The translations under genes were made by a program, and so were the position numbers. The notes under the pieces were generated by a model. That model was not told where the DNA came from. It saw only the letters and a list, made by a program, of their open reading frames with translations, and made no database searches. A DNA stretch of 33,009 nt from Mycobacterium kyogaense (GTDB lineage: Bacteria > Actinomycetota > Actinomycetes > Mycobacteriales > Mycobacteriaceae): positions 1-33,009 of the forward strand of contig NZ_QJUA01000050.1 in assembly GCF_003254575.1 (NCBI RefSeq), in the 5' to 3' direction. Every line of letters begins with the position of its first letter. Position 1 is the stretch's first letter. Of this stretch, positions 1 to 7,452 are shown piece after piece.

Positions 1-1631
1 GGGGTGGAACTCGCGATCGTGGAGGGTGGTGCGGGTCGGGACGTGGCGCTCGTCGTACTCGTCGGCCTGTTCGTGCTCGTGGTCCTGGTCGTCGTGGTCG
101 TCGTGGTCGTCTCGGCAGGGGTGGACACGCTCGGTGCGGTGGTGGGCACGGCCGTCGCCTCCAGTGCGGGACACCCGAACCGTGACGCCAACGCGGTGGC
201 GAGATCCCCGCCGGCCTGATGCCAGCCGACGACGGCATCGACGGTGTTGTCGATCAGCGCCTGGCCGTAGAGCGTGACCGGGTCGAGTGCCGACACCGAC
301 GCCGCGATCCCGACGCTACGCAGCTGGTCGGCCGCGGTGTTGGCCACCGCCACCGAGGTCGGATCGTTGGCGGCCACGCCCAGGACGAAGGTGAGCGGCT
401 CCCCGTCCTTGACCAGCTGACCGCGGTTGTTCTCCGGAGTCGACGGCGCCGGGCTCGGCGTCGATGTCGCCGTCGGCGTCGCGGGCGGGGTGTCGACCTG
501 GTAGCCGGCCGCACCGAGGAGCGCCATCGCCTCGTCACGCGTCATGGCCGGCGGGGCCGTCGGCACGTACCCCGGGTCCGACGGCGAGCGGACCTGCGCC
601 TGCGCGAGCGTCACCGTGTTGTCGTCACCGGCGCCGACGGCAGCCAGCAGGTCGACGTCGAGGAGGCCGAGGATGGCCTTGCGCACGTCGGCGTCGGCGA
701 GGGCAGGCCGTTGCGCTCGTAGCGTCAGCTGCATGACGCGTGGGGTGACGATCCGGGCGGTCCGCACATCGGGTATCGCTGAGAGCTGCGCGAACACCGC
801 GGACCCGCCGTGCACCTGCGCGACCTGGGTGTCGCCGTTGCGGATCGAATCGGCCAACGCGGCCGGCGCCCCGCCGCGGCGGAACAGGATCAGGTCGGGG
901 ACGGCGGGTTTACCCCAGTAACGGTCGTTGCGCGCCAGCAGGATCTCGTCGCGCTGCGGATCGATGCTCTCCACGCGGAACTGTCCACCCGTCACCGGCA
1001 GGGCCTGCGCCAGCCCCGCGGAGAACCCGCCCGGCACGTCCTTGACGATGTGCGCGGGCAGGATGTTGTGGAACAGCTCCCGCCACGCCGGATAGGGCTG
1101 GGAGAACGTCACCACCGCGGTCTTGCCGCCTTCGACCGACTGCACACCGGTGATCAGGTCGTAACCCGCCGGGTCGACCGTGCCCGGTTCGCTGACCATC
1201 TGCCGCCACAGGTACCAGAAGTCGTCGGCGCCGATCGGCGCGTTGTCCGTCCACTGCGCCTCGGGCCGGATCTTGTAGGTGACCGTGAACGGGTCCTGGC
1301 TCGTCACCTCGGCGGAGTCCAGCAGCGTGGGGTCCATCTCCCAGCGCGAGCCGGTCGGGGTGCGGGAATCGGGGATCGGTCGGAACGTGCTCGGCAGAAC
1401 CAGCGAGCTGATCGCGGCATTCACCGGGGACTGGTCGGAGACCAGGTGCGCGTTGAAGCCAGGGCCGATCGAATCGATCGCCATGATGATCTGCGTTGCC
1501 TTCGTCGGCGGCGGCGCGGTGGACTCCGTGGTGTCGGTGCTCTGCGGCGCGGGCGGAGGGCTCACCGTGCAACCCGACAGGAGCACCATCACCGCAACCG
1601 CGCAGGTCATGACACGGCGGGCGATGGGCAC
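1..1631 (-). CDS. lpqW: LpqW-type lipoprotein, family 5 substrate-binding fold (partial, C-terminus cut by window edge)
   Basis: The reading frame is open from a GTG at 1631 to the left edge, giving 543 codons with no stop, so the C-terminus is missing. The N-terminus (VPIARRVMTCAVAVMVLLSG|C) is a lipoprotein signal with lipobox LSGC (Cys21). After a Pro/Thr-rich linker comes a family 5 (oligopeptide/nickel-binding type) solute-binding fold, beginning near ATQIIMAIDSIGPGFNAHLV and containing SDQSPVNAAISSLVLPS. From memory this matches mycobacterial LpqW, which is reported to influence PIM/LAM synthesis in the cell envelope rather than peptide import. The position next to typA is also as in mycobacteria (Rv1165-Rv1166). 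Two low-complexity Thr/Ser/Pro stretches interrupt the C-terminal part, at about residues 384-398 and 494-543. The start lies 52 bases downstream of the typA stop, so the two are probably cotranscribed. Confidence 0.9.
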   Translation of the reverse strand, partial: MPIARRVMTCAVAVMVLLSGCTVSPPPAPQSTDTTESTAPPPTKATQIIMAIDSIGPGFNAHLVSDQSPVNAAISSLVLPSTFRPIPDSRTPTGSRWEMDPTLLDSAEVTSQDPFTVTYKIRPEAQWTDNAPIGADDFWYLWRQMVSEPGTVDPAGYDLITGVQSVEGGKTAVVTFSQPYPAWRELFHNILPAHIVKDVPGGFSAGLAQALPVTGGQFRVESIDPQRDEILLARNDRYWGKPAVPDLILFRRGGAPAALADSIRNGDTQVAQVHGGSAVFAQLSAIPDVRTARIVTPRVMQLTLRAQRPALADADVRKAILGLLDVDLLAAVGAGDDNTVTLAQAQVRSPSDPGYVPTAPPAMTRDEAMALLGAAGYQVDTPPATPTATSTPSPAPSTPENNRGQLVKDGEPLTFVLGVAANDPTSVAVANTAADQLRSVGIAASVSALDPVTLYGQALIDNTVDAVVGWHQAGGDLATALASRFGCPALEATAVPTTAPSVSTPAETTTTTTTTRTTSTNRPTSTTSATSRPAPPSTIASST

Positions 1632-1683
1632 GCTGCCAGGGTATCGACCGCCGTCCGCCGGCCCGGAACCCCTCGGTGACAGG

Positions 1684-3591
1684 CTACGAATTGGCGTGCT
1701 GCTTGGCCCGCGCCTTCGCCCGCGCCCGCAGCGACGCCGTCAGCTCCACCTTGCGCACCCGCACGATCTCGGGTGTCACCTCGACGCACTCGTCCTCGGC
1801 GCAGAACTCCATCGCCTTCTCCAGGTCGAGCTCCAGCGGACGGGCCAGCGTCTCCATCACATCGGCCGTCGACGACCGCATGTTGGTGAGCTTCTTCTCC
1901 CGGGTGATGTTGATGTCGAGATCCTCGGCGCGCGGGTTGATGCCGACGACCTGGCCCTCGTAGGTCTCCTGTCCCGGCTCGACGAAGAACTGCCCGCGGT
2001 CGGCGAGCTGGATCATCGCGAACGGGGTGATCTGGCCGGACCGGTCGGACACCAGCGAGCCGGTGTGGCGTGCGCGGATCTCCCCCGCCCACGGGCGGTA
2101 GCCGTCGAACACGGCGTTTGCGATGCCGGTGCCGCGGGTCAGCGTCAGGAAGTCGGTGCGGAAACCGATCAGACCGCGGCTGGGCACGATGAAGTCCATC
2201 CGCACCCACCCGGCGGCGTGGTTCGCCATGTCTTCCATGCGGCCCTTGCGGGCGGCCATCAGCTGGGTGACGGCGCCGACGAACTCCTCAGGGCAGTCGA
2301 TCGTCATCGCTTCGAACGGCTCGTGCAGCTTGCCGTCGACCATCTGGGTGACCACCTGTGGCTTGCCCACCGTCAGCTCGAAGCCCTCGCGGCGCATCTG
2401 TTCGACGAGCACCGCGAGCGCGAGCTCACCACGGCCCTGCACCTCCCAGGCATCGGGGCGGCCGATGTCGACGACCTTGATCGACACGTTGCCGACGAGT
2501 TCGGAATCGAGGCGGTTCTTGACCATGCGCGCGGTCAGCTTGTGTCCGGACACCTTGCCCGCCAGGGGCGAGGTGTTGGTGCCGACGGTCACCGAGATGG
2601 CGGGTTCGTCGACGGTGATGCGCGGCAGCGCGTGCGCGTGGTCCGGGTCGGCGAGCGTGTCGCCGATCATGATCTCGGGCATGCCCGCAACCGCGACGAT
2701 GTCACCCGCGACGGCCTCGTCGGTGGCGGTACGTTCCACACCTTCGGTGACCAGCAGCTCGGTGATCTTGGCATTCGTGATGACGGGGTGTCCGTCGACC
2801 TCACGCATCCAGGCCACCTGCTGGCCCTTGCGGATGCGGCCCTTGTAGATGCGGATCAGCGCAAGGCGTCCAAGGAACGCCGATGCGTCGAGGTTCGTGA
2901 CGAGCGCCTGCAGCGGCGCCTCGGGGTCGCCCTGCGGCGGCGGGATGTGCTCGAGCAGCACGTCGAACAGCGGGTCGAGATTCTCCCCGTCGGGGTTCTC
3001 CCCGTTGGCGGGTTCGGTGGTGCTGGCGATACCGGCACGCCCCGAGGCGTAGAGGACGGGCAACCCGAGCGCGAACTCGGCGGCCGTCTGCGCTTCGGCG
3101 TCGAGGTCGGAGGCGACGTCGAGCAGCAGGTCATGGCTTTCCGAGACGACCTCGGCGATCCGGGCGTCGGGCCGGTCGGTCTTGTTGACGACCACGATCA
3201 CCGGAAGGTGCGCAGCGAGGGCCTTGCGGAGCACGAAACGGGTCTGCGGCAGCGGGCCCTCGGAGGCGTCGACCAGCAGCAGGACGCCGTCGACCATCGA
3301 CAGGCCGCGCTCCACCTCACCGCCGAAGTCGGCGTGGCCGGGGGTGTCGATGACATTGATGACAGTCATCGAGCCGTCGGGGTGGTGGCGATGCACCGCG
3401 GTGTTCTTCGCCAGGATCGTGATGCCTTTTTCCTTCTCCAGGTCACCGGAGTCCATCAGGCGTTCGATCGCGTCGTCACCGCGGTGGGTCAGCGCCCCGG
3501 ATTGACGCAGCATTGCGTCGACCAGGGTGGTCTTGCCGTGGTCGACGTGGGCCACAATGGCGACGTTGCGGAAGTCGGGGCGTGCAGTCAC
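1684..3591 (-). CDS. typA: GTP-binding translation factor TypA/BipA
   Basis: This is a ribosome-associated translational GTPase of the EF-G/LepA superfamily, cytoplasmic, with roles in stress adaptation and ribosome assembly in other bacteria. The GTPase domain is complete: P-loop AHVDHGKT (residues 14-21), GITI switch region, DTPGHADF (G3), NKTD (G4) and a SGRAG G5 region. EF-Tu domain II, EF-G-like domains and the BipA-specific C-terminus (REKKLTNMRSSTAD) follow. With the GTG at 3591 the protein is 635 aa and starts VTARPDFRNVAIVAHVDHGK, matching the usual BipA length. An in-frame GTG at 3618 would add nine residues; no strong Shine-Dalgarno distinguishes the two. Downstream lies lpqW. Upstream it is divergent from the 54-aa gene, leaving a promoter region of only about 56 bases. 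Confidence 0.97.
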   Translation of the reverse strand: MTARPDFRNVAIVAHVDHGKTTLVDAMLRQSGALTHRGDDAIERLMDSGDLEKEKGITILAKNTAVHRHHPDGSMTVINVIDTPGHADFGGEVERGLSMVDGVLLLVDASEGPLPQTRFVLRKALAAHLPVIVVVNKTDRPDARIAEVVSESHDLLLDVASDLDAEAQTAAEFALGLPVLYASGRAGIASTTEPANGENPDGENLDPLFDVLLEHIPPPQGDPEAPLQALVTNLDASAFLGRLALIRIYKGRIRKGQQVAWMREVDGHPVITNAKITELLVTEGVERTATDEAVAGDIVAVAGMPEIMIGDTLADPDHAHALPRITVDEPAISVTVGTNTSPLAGKVSGHKLTARMVKNRLDSELVGNVSIKVVDIGRPDAWEVQGRGELALAVLVEQMRREGFELTVGKPQVVTQMVDGKLHEPFEAMTIDCPEEFVGAVTQLMAARKGRMEDMANHAAGWVRMDFIVPSRGLIGFRTDFLTLTRGTGIANAVFDGYRPWAGEIRARHTGSLVSDRSGQITPFAMIQLADRGQFFVEPGQETYEGQVVGINPRAEDLDINITREKKLTNMRSSTADVMETLARPLELDLEKAMEFCAEDECVEVTPEIVRVRKVELTASLRARAKARAKQHANS

Positions 3592-3647
3592 GCCCGTGAT
3601 TGTCGCAGTGTGGTGCACCGATCGCGAAAACGAGAGATACCCGTCAC

Positions 3648-3812
3648 GTGGCCAGCAAGCTGACCAAGCTCACTCCGAAGAAGAAATGTTGCCGCAGCAA
3701 GCCCCGCTGCAAGAAGTGCCCGCTGGTGCTGCACAAGGTGCGCAAGGCCGAGCTCAGCGGGTTGCGCGGCAAGGACCTGGAGAAGGTGCACAAGAGGGCC
3801 CGAAAGGCCTGA
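3648..3812 (+). CDS. 54-aa Lys/Cys-rich small protein
   Basis: The frame starts at a GTG (VASKLTKLTPKKKCC) and encodes 54 residues. It is extremely basic and carries a tight cysteine cluster, C14-C15-x5-C21-x2-C24, compatible with a small zinc knuckle or metal site. A Leu-rich, Lys/Arg-rich amphipathic C-terminal half follows. The frame is open further upstream to 3600, but that part runs into the typA start region and lacks the character of the rest. I recall small proteins of this type beside typA in mycobacteria but no assigned function. The charge suggests an RNA or ribosome partner, which is inference. It is divergent from typA and 60 bases upstream of the next gene. Confidence 0.7.
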   Translation: MASKLTKLTPKKKCCRSKPRCKKCPLVLHKVRKAELSGLRGKDLEKVHKRARKA

Positions 3813-3872
3813 TCGAACCGGTTTTCGGGCGTACCGTGGGGTGATCCGTCAGCTTCGTGGAGGTTGGCCATC

Positions 3873-4139
3873 ATGACGGCTTACGAAGTCCTCACCGTTG
3901 CCCTGATCGTCGCGCTCGCCACGTTGGCCTCGCTGGCGATCTACCTGGGCCTGATGAACTGGATCGGCGCCCTGTACGTGGTGCGGTGCTCGGCCTGTCA
4001 CCATCTGGCCTTCAACTCGCGGCGCGATCCGCGGGTGTCCTGCCCGCACTGCGAGCACCCGAGCCTGCTGCACCCCATCTACGCGGCACGCCACCGCGAC
4101 GCCCCGGTGCGCATACTCGACGACCGACTGCGGTACTGA
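3873..4139 (+). CDS. 88-aa membrane-anchored protein with zinc-ribbon-like tail
   Basis: The ATG at 3873 has a GGAGG at 3859-3863, nine bases upstream, which favours it over the in-frame TTG at 3864. Residues 5-27 form one hydrophobic helix (VLTVALIVALATLASLAIYL). The rest is soluble and holds two CxxC pairs, C39-x2-C42 and C57-x2-C60, flanked by several His residues (CSACHH, CPHCEH). This is the layout of a zinc ribbon. A plausible picture is a single-pass inner-membrane protein with a cytoplasmic metal-binding tail, but I do not recognise a characterised homologue. It ends seven bases from the stop of the convergent deacetylase-family gene. Confidence 0.75.
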   Translation: MTAYEVLTVALIVALATLASLAIYLGLMNWIGALYVVRCSACHHLAFNSRRDPRVSCPHCEHPSLLHPIYAARHRDAPVRILDDRLRY

Positions 4140-4146
4140 CGCTCTG

Positions 4147-5016
4147 TCACCGCGGAATGTCGGGTGGGCTGATGCTGCGCGGCGGGAGTCCGAGTGAGCG
4201 CACGTGGGCCGCGATCTCGCCCAGGCTGGTGGTCCACACGTCGTCGTGACCGACGACGTAGCCGATCAGGTCATCGAGTTCGGCTGCGCGCGAAGGCCTT
4301 CCCGTGAGGAAGGGATGATTGGTCAGCACCCAGCAGCCACCGACCCGGCGCAGCGCGTCGAACTCGAGCTGCCAGAGTTCCCGTGCCTTGCGCGGGGATT
4401 CGATCAGCCCGCTGCCCGACACGTCAGGGAGGAAGCAGTACTGCTCCCAGTCGTCGAGCGCCCACTGGATCGGGATCTCCACGAGCTGCCCGTCATTCGT
4501 CACCGCGAGTTCGTAGGGATGGTCGGCGTCCATCAGGCTGGAGTCGTAGAGGAAGCCGCGTTCGACCAGCAGTGCGGGCGTGCGCCAGGACAAGTCCCAC
4601 ATCGGGGCCCGGTATCCCACCGGACGCACGCCTGCGACGTCGGCCAGAGCGGCCAGTCCGCGGTCGAGCGCGTCGATCTCGCCCTCTAGCGACAGCTTGG
4701 TCGGCTGCTCGTGCAGATAGCCGTGGTGGGCGATCTCGTGGCCGGCAGCGACGACCGCGCGGATCGCGTCGGGGTACCGGTCCGCGGTGTGGCCGGGAAC
4801 GAAGAACGTCGACGCGATCTGGTGCCGCTCCAGCAGGGTCAGGATGCGGGGCAGGCCGACGAGGGGGCCGTAGGCCTGATGACTCATCACGCTCATCCGG
4901 GCGCCCACCGACTCCCAGTCGCCGGAGGCGTCCCACAGCACCGCCGACTCGGCGTCCACGTCGAACGTGAAGGCAGCCGCGGCGACTTTGCCGCTCGGCC
5001 AATCGAATTCGTTCAT
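4147..5016 (-). CDS. Polysaccharide-deacetylase-family (NodB-like) hydrolase
   Basis: This 289-aa protein has a NodB/carbohydrate-esterase-4-type fold with recognisable metal and catalytic motifs: TFDVDAES (D19/D21, replacing TFDD), STFFVPG, GHEIAHHGYLHE (His97/98 and His102), YRAPMWDLS (the RxP motif) and TNHPF. There is no signal peptide, so it is cytoplasmic. This argues against cell-wall chitin or peptidoglycan deacetylation and resembles the PuuE allantoinase/cyclic-imidase branch that cleaves amide or imide bonds. The ATG overlaps the stop of the ureohydrolase gene by ATGA, so translation is coupled and it is the last gene of the operon. I infer that it hydrolyses an amide in the same nitrogen pathway; the substrate is unknown. 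Confidence 0.85.
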   Translation of the reverse strand: MNEFDWPSGKVAAAAFTFDVDAESAVLWDASGDWESVGARMSVMSHQAYGPLVGLPRILTLLERHQIASTFFVPGHTADRYPDAIRAVVAAGHEIAHHGYLHEQPTKLSLEGEIDALDRGLAALADVAGVRPVGYRAPMWDLSWRTPALLVERGFLYDSSLMDADHPYELAVTNDGQLVEIPIQWALDDWEQYCFLPDVSGSGLIESPRKARELWQLEFDALRRVGGCWVLTNHPFLTGRPSRAAELDDLIGYVVGHDDVWTTSLGEIAAHVRSLGLPPRSISPPDIPR

Positions 5017-5981
5017 CGGTCCGCCATCAGGGTAACCAGCTCGTAGGCGAGGTTGGCCGCCGCGACAGCGGTCACCTCGGCATGATCGTAGGCCGGTGCC
5101 ACCTCGACGACGTCGGCGCCCACGATCGGCAGCTCGCGCATCGCGCGCAGCACGGCGACCAGCTCGCGGCTGGTCATCCCGCCGATCTCCGGGGTGCCGG
5201 TGCCGGGAGCGAACGCGGGATCGAGGACGTCGATGTCGATCGACACGTAGACGGGATGGTCGCCCACCCGTTCCAGAATTCGCTCGATCGTCCCGTCGAT
5301 CCCGATGCGGTCGATGTCGCGGCAGTGCACCACGGTGAAGCCGAGTTCGGCGTCGTCGAGCAGGTCGGCGCGGTCGTACAGCGACCCCCGGATGCCGACG
5401 TGCGCCGAGCGGTCCTTCACCAACAACCCCTGCTCGGCGGCGCGGCGGAACGGCGTGCCGTGCGTGCAGGGTGCACCGAAATAGGTGTCCCACGTGTCGA
5501 GGTGCGCGTCGAAGTGGACGAGCGCGAGCGGCCCGTGCACCGCGTGCAGCGCCTGCAGCGACGGCAGCGCGATCGTGTGGTCCCCACCGAGGAGCACCAC
5601 CCGGTGGCCGTCCTCGGTCAGCAGTGCAGCGACGCCGTCGCGGATCTGGTCGACCGCGGCGGAGATGTCGAACGGGTTGGCGGCGATGTCGCCGGCGTCG
5701 ACCACCTGGGCGGAGGTGAACGGCGTGGCGTCCAGCGCCGGGTGGTAGGGCTTGAGCAGTCGCGAGGCCTGACGGATCGCGGCGGGGCCGAACCGGGCCC
5801 CCGGGCGGTAGGTCACCCCGCTGTCGAACGGCACGCCGGCCACCGCGATGTCGTAGCGGTCCACCTCGTGGCGTTGCGGCAGCCGCGCGAATGTCCCCAG
5901 GCCCGCGTAGCGCGGCACTTCCTGGGCATCGATCTGACCGAGTGTGCCGCTCTCGGTACGCACATACGATCCCTGTGCCAT
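5013..5981 (-). CDS. Agmatinase/guanidinobutyrase-family ureohydrolase
   Basis: This is a 322-aa member of the arginase/agmatinase superfamily, which hydrolyses guanidino groups to urea plus an amine using a binuclear Mn (or Ni) centre. All metal ligands are visible: GGDH (H135), DAHLDTW (D158, H160, D162) and SIDIDVLDPAFAPGTGTPE (D249, D251). The N-terminal GVPFDSGVTYRPGARFGP block is typical of agmatinase-like rather than arginase enzymes. The ATG at 5981 has an AAGGGAG six to seven bases upstream. It lies 14 bases after the SDR gene and overlaps the deacetylase-family gene by ATGA. Agmatine, guanidinobutyrate or another guanidino acid are all possible substrates; sequence alone does not separate them. 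Confidence 0.9.
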   Translation of the reverse strand: MAQGSYVRTESGTLGQIDAQEVPRYAGLGTFARLPQRHEVDRYDIAVAGVPFDSGVTYRPGARFGPAAIRQASRLLKPYHPALDATPFTSAQVVDAGDIAANPFDISAAVDQIRDGVAALLTEDGHRVVLLGGDHTIALPSLQALHAVHGPLALVHFDAHLDTWDTYFGAPCTHGTPFRRAAEQGLLVKDRSAHVGIRGSLYDRADLLDDAELGFTVVHCRDIDRIGIDGTIERILERVGDHPVYVSIDIDVLDPAFAPGTGTPEIGGMTSRELVAVLRAMRELPIVGADVVEVAPAYDHAEVTAVAAANLAYELVTLMADR

Positions 5982-5995
5982 GTCGTGCTCCCTTC

Positions 5996-6760
5996 TCAGA
6001 CCCGCGCGCGTGTGGACCCGCCGTTGCAGGACAGCACCTGTCCCACCACGGCCGAGACCTCGAAATCGGCGAGCAGTTCCACGGCGGCCGCGATTTCTGC
6101 AGCCGATCCGATGCGGCCCAACGGAATAGCCTCCGCATACCGGGTGTGCACGGTGGCCAGGTCGACACCCGCGGCGGCGGCATCCACGTCCAGTTGCGGG
6201 GTGTCGGTGACGCCGGGTGCGACGGCGTTGACGATGATCCGCTCCGGCGCCAATTCGCGGCCGAGCGTCTTCACCAACGAGATCAGACCCGCCTTCGACG
6301 CCGCATATGCCGTCGCCTCCGGCCAGCCGGTGACGCCCCATTCACTGCTGATCACGACGATGCGCCCCTCCCCCTGCCGTCGCATGTGCGGCAGCACCGC
6401 CTGCACCAGGAAAAAGGTGCCACCGAGGTTCGTGTCGACGACTTTCCACCAGTCGGCGTCGTCGTGCTCGAGCAGTGGGGCCATCGTCATGTAGGCGTGG
6501 TTGGCCACCAGCACGTCCAACCGGCCGGCGGTGCGGACGACTGTGTCGGCGATGCGCACACACTCAGCGGGATCGGATACGTCGCCGGGCACCGCGAATC
6601 CGCCTGTATCGCTGGCAATTTCGGCCAGTTCGGCGGTCGCCCGCAGGTCGTTGACCGCGACTGTCGCGCCGGCGGCAGCCAGTCGCCGGGCATGCGCCAC
6701 GCCCATGCCCTGCGCGGCTCCGGTGACGAGGGCGACGCGGCCGGTCAGTGAGGTCGTCAT
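5996..6760 (-). CDS. Short-chain dehydrogenase/reductase (SDR 1 of permease operon)
   Basis: A 254-aa classical SDR. The Rossmann cofactor motif is TGAAQGMG (residues 13-20), the structural Asn is N111, and the catalytic set is Ser138/139, Tyr152 and Lys156 (AYAASK). The usual NNAG is varied to ANHAYM. The C-terminus (NGGSTRARV) is that of a normal full-length SDR. The Asp38 region (AVNDLR) suggests NAD(H) preference, as expected for a catabolic dehydrogenase. The ATG overlaps the stop of the second SDR by ATGA, and 14 bases separate it from the ureohydrolase. Likely role: oxidation of a hydroxyl or carbonyl intermediate of the pathway fed by the permease (inference). Confidence 0.9.
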   Translation of the reverse strand: MTTSLTGRVALVTGAAQGMGVAHARRLAAAGATVAVNDLRATAELAEIASDTGGFAVPGDVSDPAECVRIADTVVRTAGRLDVLVANHAYMTMAPLLEHDDADWWKVVDTNLGGTFFLVQAVLPHMRRQGEGRIVVISSEWGVTGWPEATAYAASKAGLISLVKTLGRELAPERIIVNAVAPGVTDTPQLDVDAAAAGVDLATVHTRYAEAIPLGRIGSAAEIAAAVELLADFEVSAVVGQVLSCNGGSTRARV

Positions 6761-7452
6761 ATCACCGCTCCCGAGTTGACGTTGACCACGTCGCCGACGC
6801 TGAACCCCGCGTCGCACACCAGGTATTCGACGCAGCGGGCCACCTCGTGGGGCAGGGTGAGCCGCCGCAGCGGGAGCGTGTCGAGATACTCCGTTGCCCG
6901 CCAGGGTGAGTCGGGCGCGAGAAGGGGCGTGTCGGTGGGGCCCGGCGCAACGGCGTTGACCCGCACACCCCTCGGCGCGACCTCCGCGGCGAGGCTGCGC
7001 ATCGCCCCCAGCAGGGCACCCTTGGCCGCGGCGTAGTGCGCGTCGTGATCGCCTCCCCCGACCGCGAGTTCGCTCGCGATCGCCACCAGCGCACCCTTCG
7101 TGGCCTCGAGGTCCGGCAGGCAGGCCCGCGCGAGGTTGACGAAACCACCCAGGTGCACCCGCAGCATCCGCCGCCACGCCGTCGCAGTGATCTCCTCGAC
7201 CGGAGCCATCGCGTAATGCCCCGCGACGCTGACCGCCGCGTGCACCGGCCCGAGCTGCTCGCGTACCGCGGCGACCGCGGAGGCGACCGCCGCGCCGTCG
7301 GAGACGTCGGCACGCATCGCCAACTCGACGCCGTCGGCCTCGACGAGATCCACTCCGGCGACCGCGAAGCCACGGGTGTGAAGCGCCGTGACGACGGCGG
7401 CGCCGATACCGCTCGCCGCGCCGGTGACGATGGCTACCGGGGCCTCGGTCAC
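6757..7452 (-). CDS. Short-chain dehydrogenase/reductase (SDR 2 of permease operon)
   Basis: A 231-aa SDR starting at a GTG (VTEAPVAIVTGAASGIG). That GTG overlaps the permease stop as GTGA, which decides the start. Cofactor motif TGAASGIG lies at residues 10-17, acidic AGVDLVEAD suggests NAD(H), and Ser127, Tyr140 and Lys144 (HYAAAKG) form the catalytic set. The structural Asn of classical SDRs is replaced by His100 (RVHLGGF), and the NNAG motif is reduced to VAGHY, so the proton-relay geometry is unusual. It sits between permease and SDR 1 in a translationally coupled chain. The two SDRs are clearly different in sequence and so probably do different steps rather than being a recent duplication. 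Confidence 0.88.
   Translation of the reverse strand: MTEAPVAIVTGAASGIGAAVVTALHTRGFAVAGVDLVEADGVELAMRADVSDGAAVASAVAAVREQLGPVHAAVSVAGHYAMAPVEEITATAWRRMLRVHLGGFVNLARACLPDLEATKGALVAIASELAVGGGDHDAHYAAAKGALLGAMRSLAAEVAPRGVRVNAVAPGPTDTPLLAPDSPWRATEYLDTLPLRRLTLPHEVARCVEYLVCDAGFSVGDVVNVNSGAVI

Noticed and set aside
4..219. Plus-strand frame with a long run of Val/Leu looking like a membrane helix
   Set aside because: It is the antisense of the Thr-rich codons of lpqW on the minus strand. It has no ribosome site and no family resemblance.
1279..3663. Very long plus-strand frame over lpqW and typA
   Set aside because: It is a high-GC shadow of typA, whose GTPase motifs prove the minus strand is coding. 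The shadow protein has only Arg/His/Val-rich low-complexity sequence.
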